Source: JAFDZO01 sp044226845
GTDB taxonomy: Bacteria > Bacteroidota > Ignavibacteria > Tepidaquicellales > Tepidaquicellaceae
DNA: 64,000 bases
Assembly (NCBI GenBank): GCA_044226845.1
Contig: JBGAGG010000003.1
Location: 248,001 to 312,000 of the forward strand
Reading direction: 5' to 3'
Shown here: positions 63,335-64,000 of the stretch, one piece after another
How positions within the stretch are numbered: position 1 is the stretch's first letter
Layout: every line of letters begins with the position of its first letter
The notes under the pieces: generated by a model
Seen by the model: only the letters and a program-made list of their open reading frames with translations
The model's database searches: none
Told to the model about the DNA's origin: nothing
Translations under genes and position numbers: made by a program

Positions 63335-64000
63335 ATGCTAAAAGTCTTTTGGTTCAGAAAAGATCTGCGGTTAAAAGATAATGCAGCATTAAAAGCGTTC
63401 ATTGATAATATAGAAGAACAGAGAAAACATGCTAACGAAGTTTTATTTTTGTATATCAAAAATAAAAACAAGTTTGAGTATTACGGTGAGAAGAGAATCA
63501 ATTTTTTATTTGAGTGTCTTACTGAACTTAAGGATGACTTAAAAGAAAGTGGTTTTGATTTATTAATTACTGAAGGAAAAAGTCCTGATGTATTTAAGAA
63601 GTTAAAAAAAGAAGCCGATGAAATTGAAGTTTATGCAAATGAGCAAGTTGAGCCGTATTGCGTAAATAGAGATAATAAGGTAAAAGAGATAATCCCCTCT
63701 TTTTATTTATTCAAAGATAATACAGTTTTTCCGTTAGGAGAAATAAAGAACGGTGAAGGAAAATTTTATTCGGTTTACACTCCGTTTAAAAATAAGTTTC
63801 TTTCAACATTAAAAGAAGAATATACATCAAAACAGATTTGTAGTCTTGATAAGCTGAAAGATGTAAAGAAGTTTAAGAGTAAGAGTTTAAAAGAATTAGA
63901 TATTGAAGTAAAAAAGCCAGGCAAAATTTCAGGCGGAAGAACAGAGGCGTTAAAGCATCTCAAAACTTTCTATCATGATAAACTGGTTCATTACAAAGAG
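63335..64000 (+). CDS. Cryptochrome/DNA photolyase family protein, 3' end cut by window edge
   Basis: I translated this by hand. An ATG at 63335 leads to FWFRKDLRLKDNAALKAF, the photolyase N-terminus. Next come LYIKNKNKFEYYGEKRINFL, FYSVYTPFKNKFL in the second half, and ISGGRTEALKHLKTFY at the right place before the FAD-binding helix domain. The window ends inside the gene after 222 codons. Photolyases use blue light and FAD to reverse pyrimidine dimers; the antenna and class cannot be settled from this part. It lies 13 bases after the gene at 62287. Confidence 0.9.
   Translation, partial: MLKVFWFRKDLRLKDNAALKAFIDNIEEQRKHANEVLFLYIKNKNKFEYYGEKRINFLFECLTELKDDLKESGFDLLITEGKSPDVFKKLKKEADEIEVYANEQVEPYCVNRDNKVKEIIPSFYLFKDNTVFPLGEIKNGEGKFYSVYTPFKNKFLSTLKEEYTSKQICSLDKLKDVKKFKSKSLKELDIEVKKPGKISGGRTEALKHLKTFYHDKLVHYKE

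Overview
The window is an AT-rich bacterial chromosome segment, most likely from the Bacteroidota/Ignavibacteria/Kapabacteria branch (FCB group). The evidence is nine large secreted proteins that end in a type IX secretion (T9SS) type A sorting domain of the 'QNYPNPFNP' kind, a two-component-type sensor with a periplasmic propeller and Y_Y_Y module, a DUF3667 protein, a fused 2-oxoglutarate dehydrogenase, and tRNA promoters of the TTG-N20-TAttTT type. I see no phage, insertion sequence, CRISPR array or plasmid function. The accessory character comes from paralogous surface-protein clusters and dispersed non-coding repeats. Layout: 1-3.9 kb has a truncated PIG-L deacetylase with an internal 45-bp tandem duplication, a membrane acyltransferase, a long intergenic stretch with repeated ATGTTAC boxes, and an RlpA-like protein. 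4-8.8 kb has two tandem paralogous T9SS beta-propeller proteins, partly near-identical in DNA. 8.8-13.9 kb is a minus-strand housekeeping block: amidase with no conventional start codon, YajQ, YraN, RNase HII, cyanophycin synthetase. 14-23.6 kb has a lipoprotein and a four-gene run of further T9SS propeller proteins. 23.6-28 kb has an intergenic array of small NPT/KSD peptide repeats, cyanophycinase, a SerB-SerA fusion and SerC. 28-40.6 kb has a 1591-residue sensor kinase, threonine aldolase, GyrA, tRNA-Ala, a phosphatase and a STAND/BTAD regulator. 40.7-49.3 kb has tRNA-Asn, an SDR and three T9SS proteins, two of which carry an N-terminal cupredoxin domain. 49.4-57.4 kb has the E2/E1 fused 2-oxoglutarate decarboxylase, lipoproteins, an orphan HigA-like antitoxin and a DUF3667 protein. 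57.5-64 kb is a plus-strand metabolic run: serine hydrolase, PruA, two tiny lipoproteins, SucC with an acidic tail, a CBS-less IMPDH/GMP reductase and a truncated photolyase. How the genes fit together: CphA and CphB make and break cyanophycin (multi-L-arginyl-poly-L-aspartate), so the organism may store nitrogen. The SerB-SerA fusion and SerC cover all three steps from 3-phosphoglycerate to serine. Kgd, SucC and PruA feed the TCA cycle. The six propeller proteins all show the same count of 13 complete plus one terminal partial GG-x-x-W repeat, with conserved ends and divergent middles, so they look like one diversifying surface family. The most unusual non-coding signals are two: an element shared by 2166-2466 and 56387-56519, built from a conserved 15-mer and paired ATGTTAC half-sites with an 11-bp period, and a small-ORF repeat family (VLKKQY/NPT/KSD) shared by 23.7-24.0 kb and 56.16-56.37 kb.
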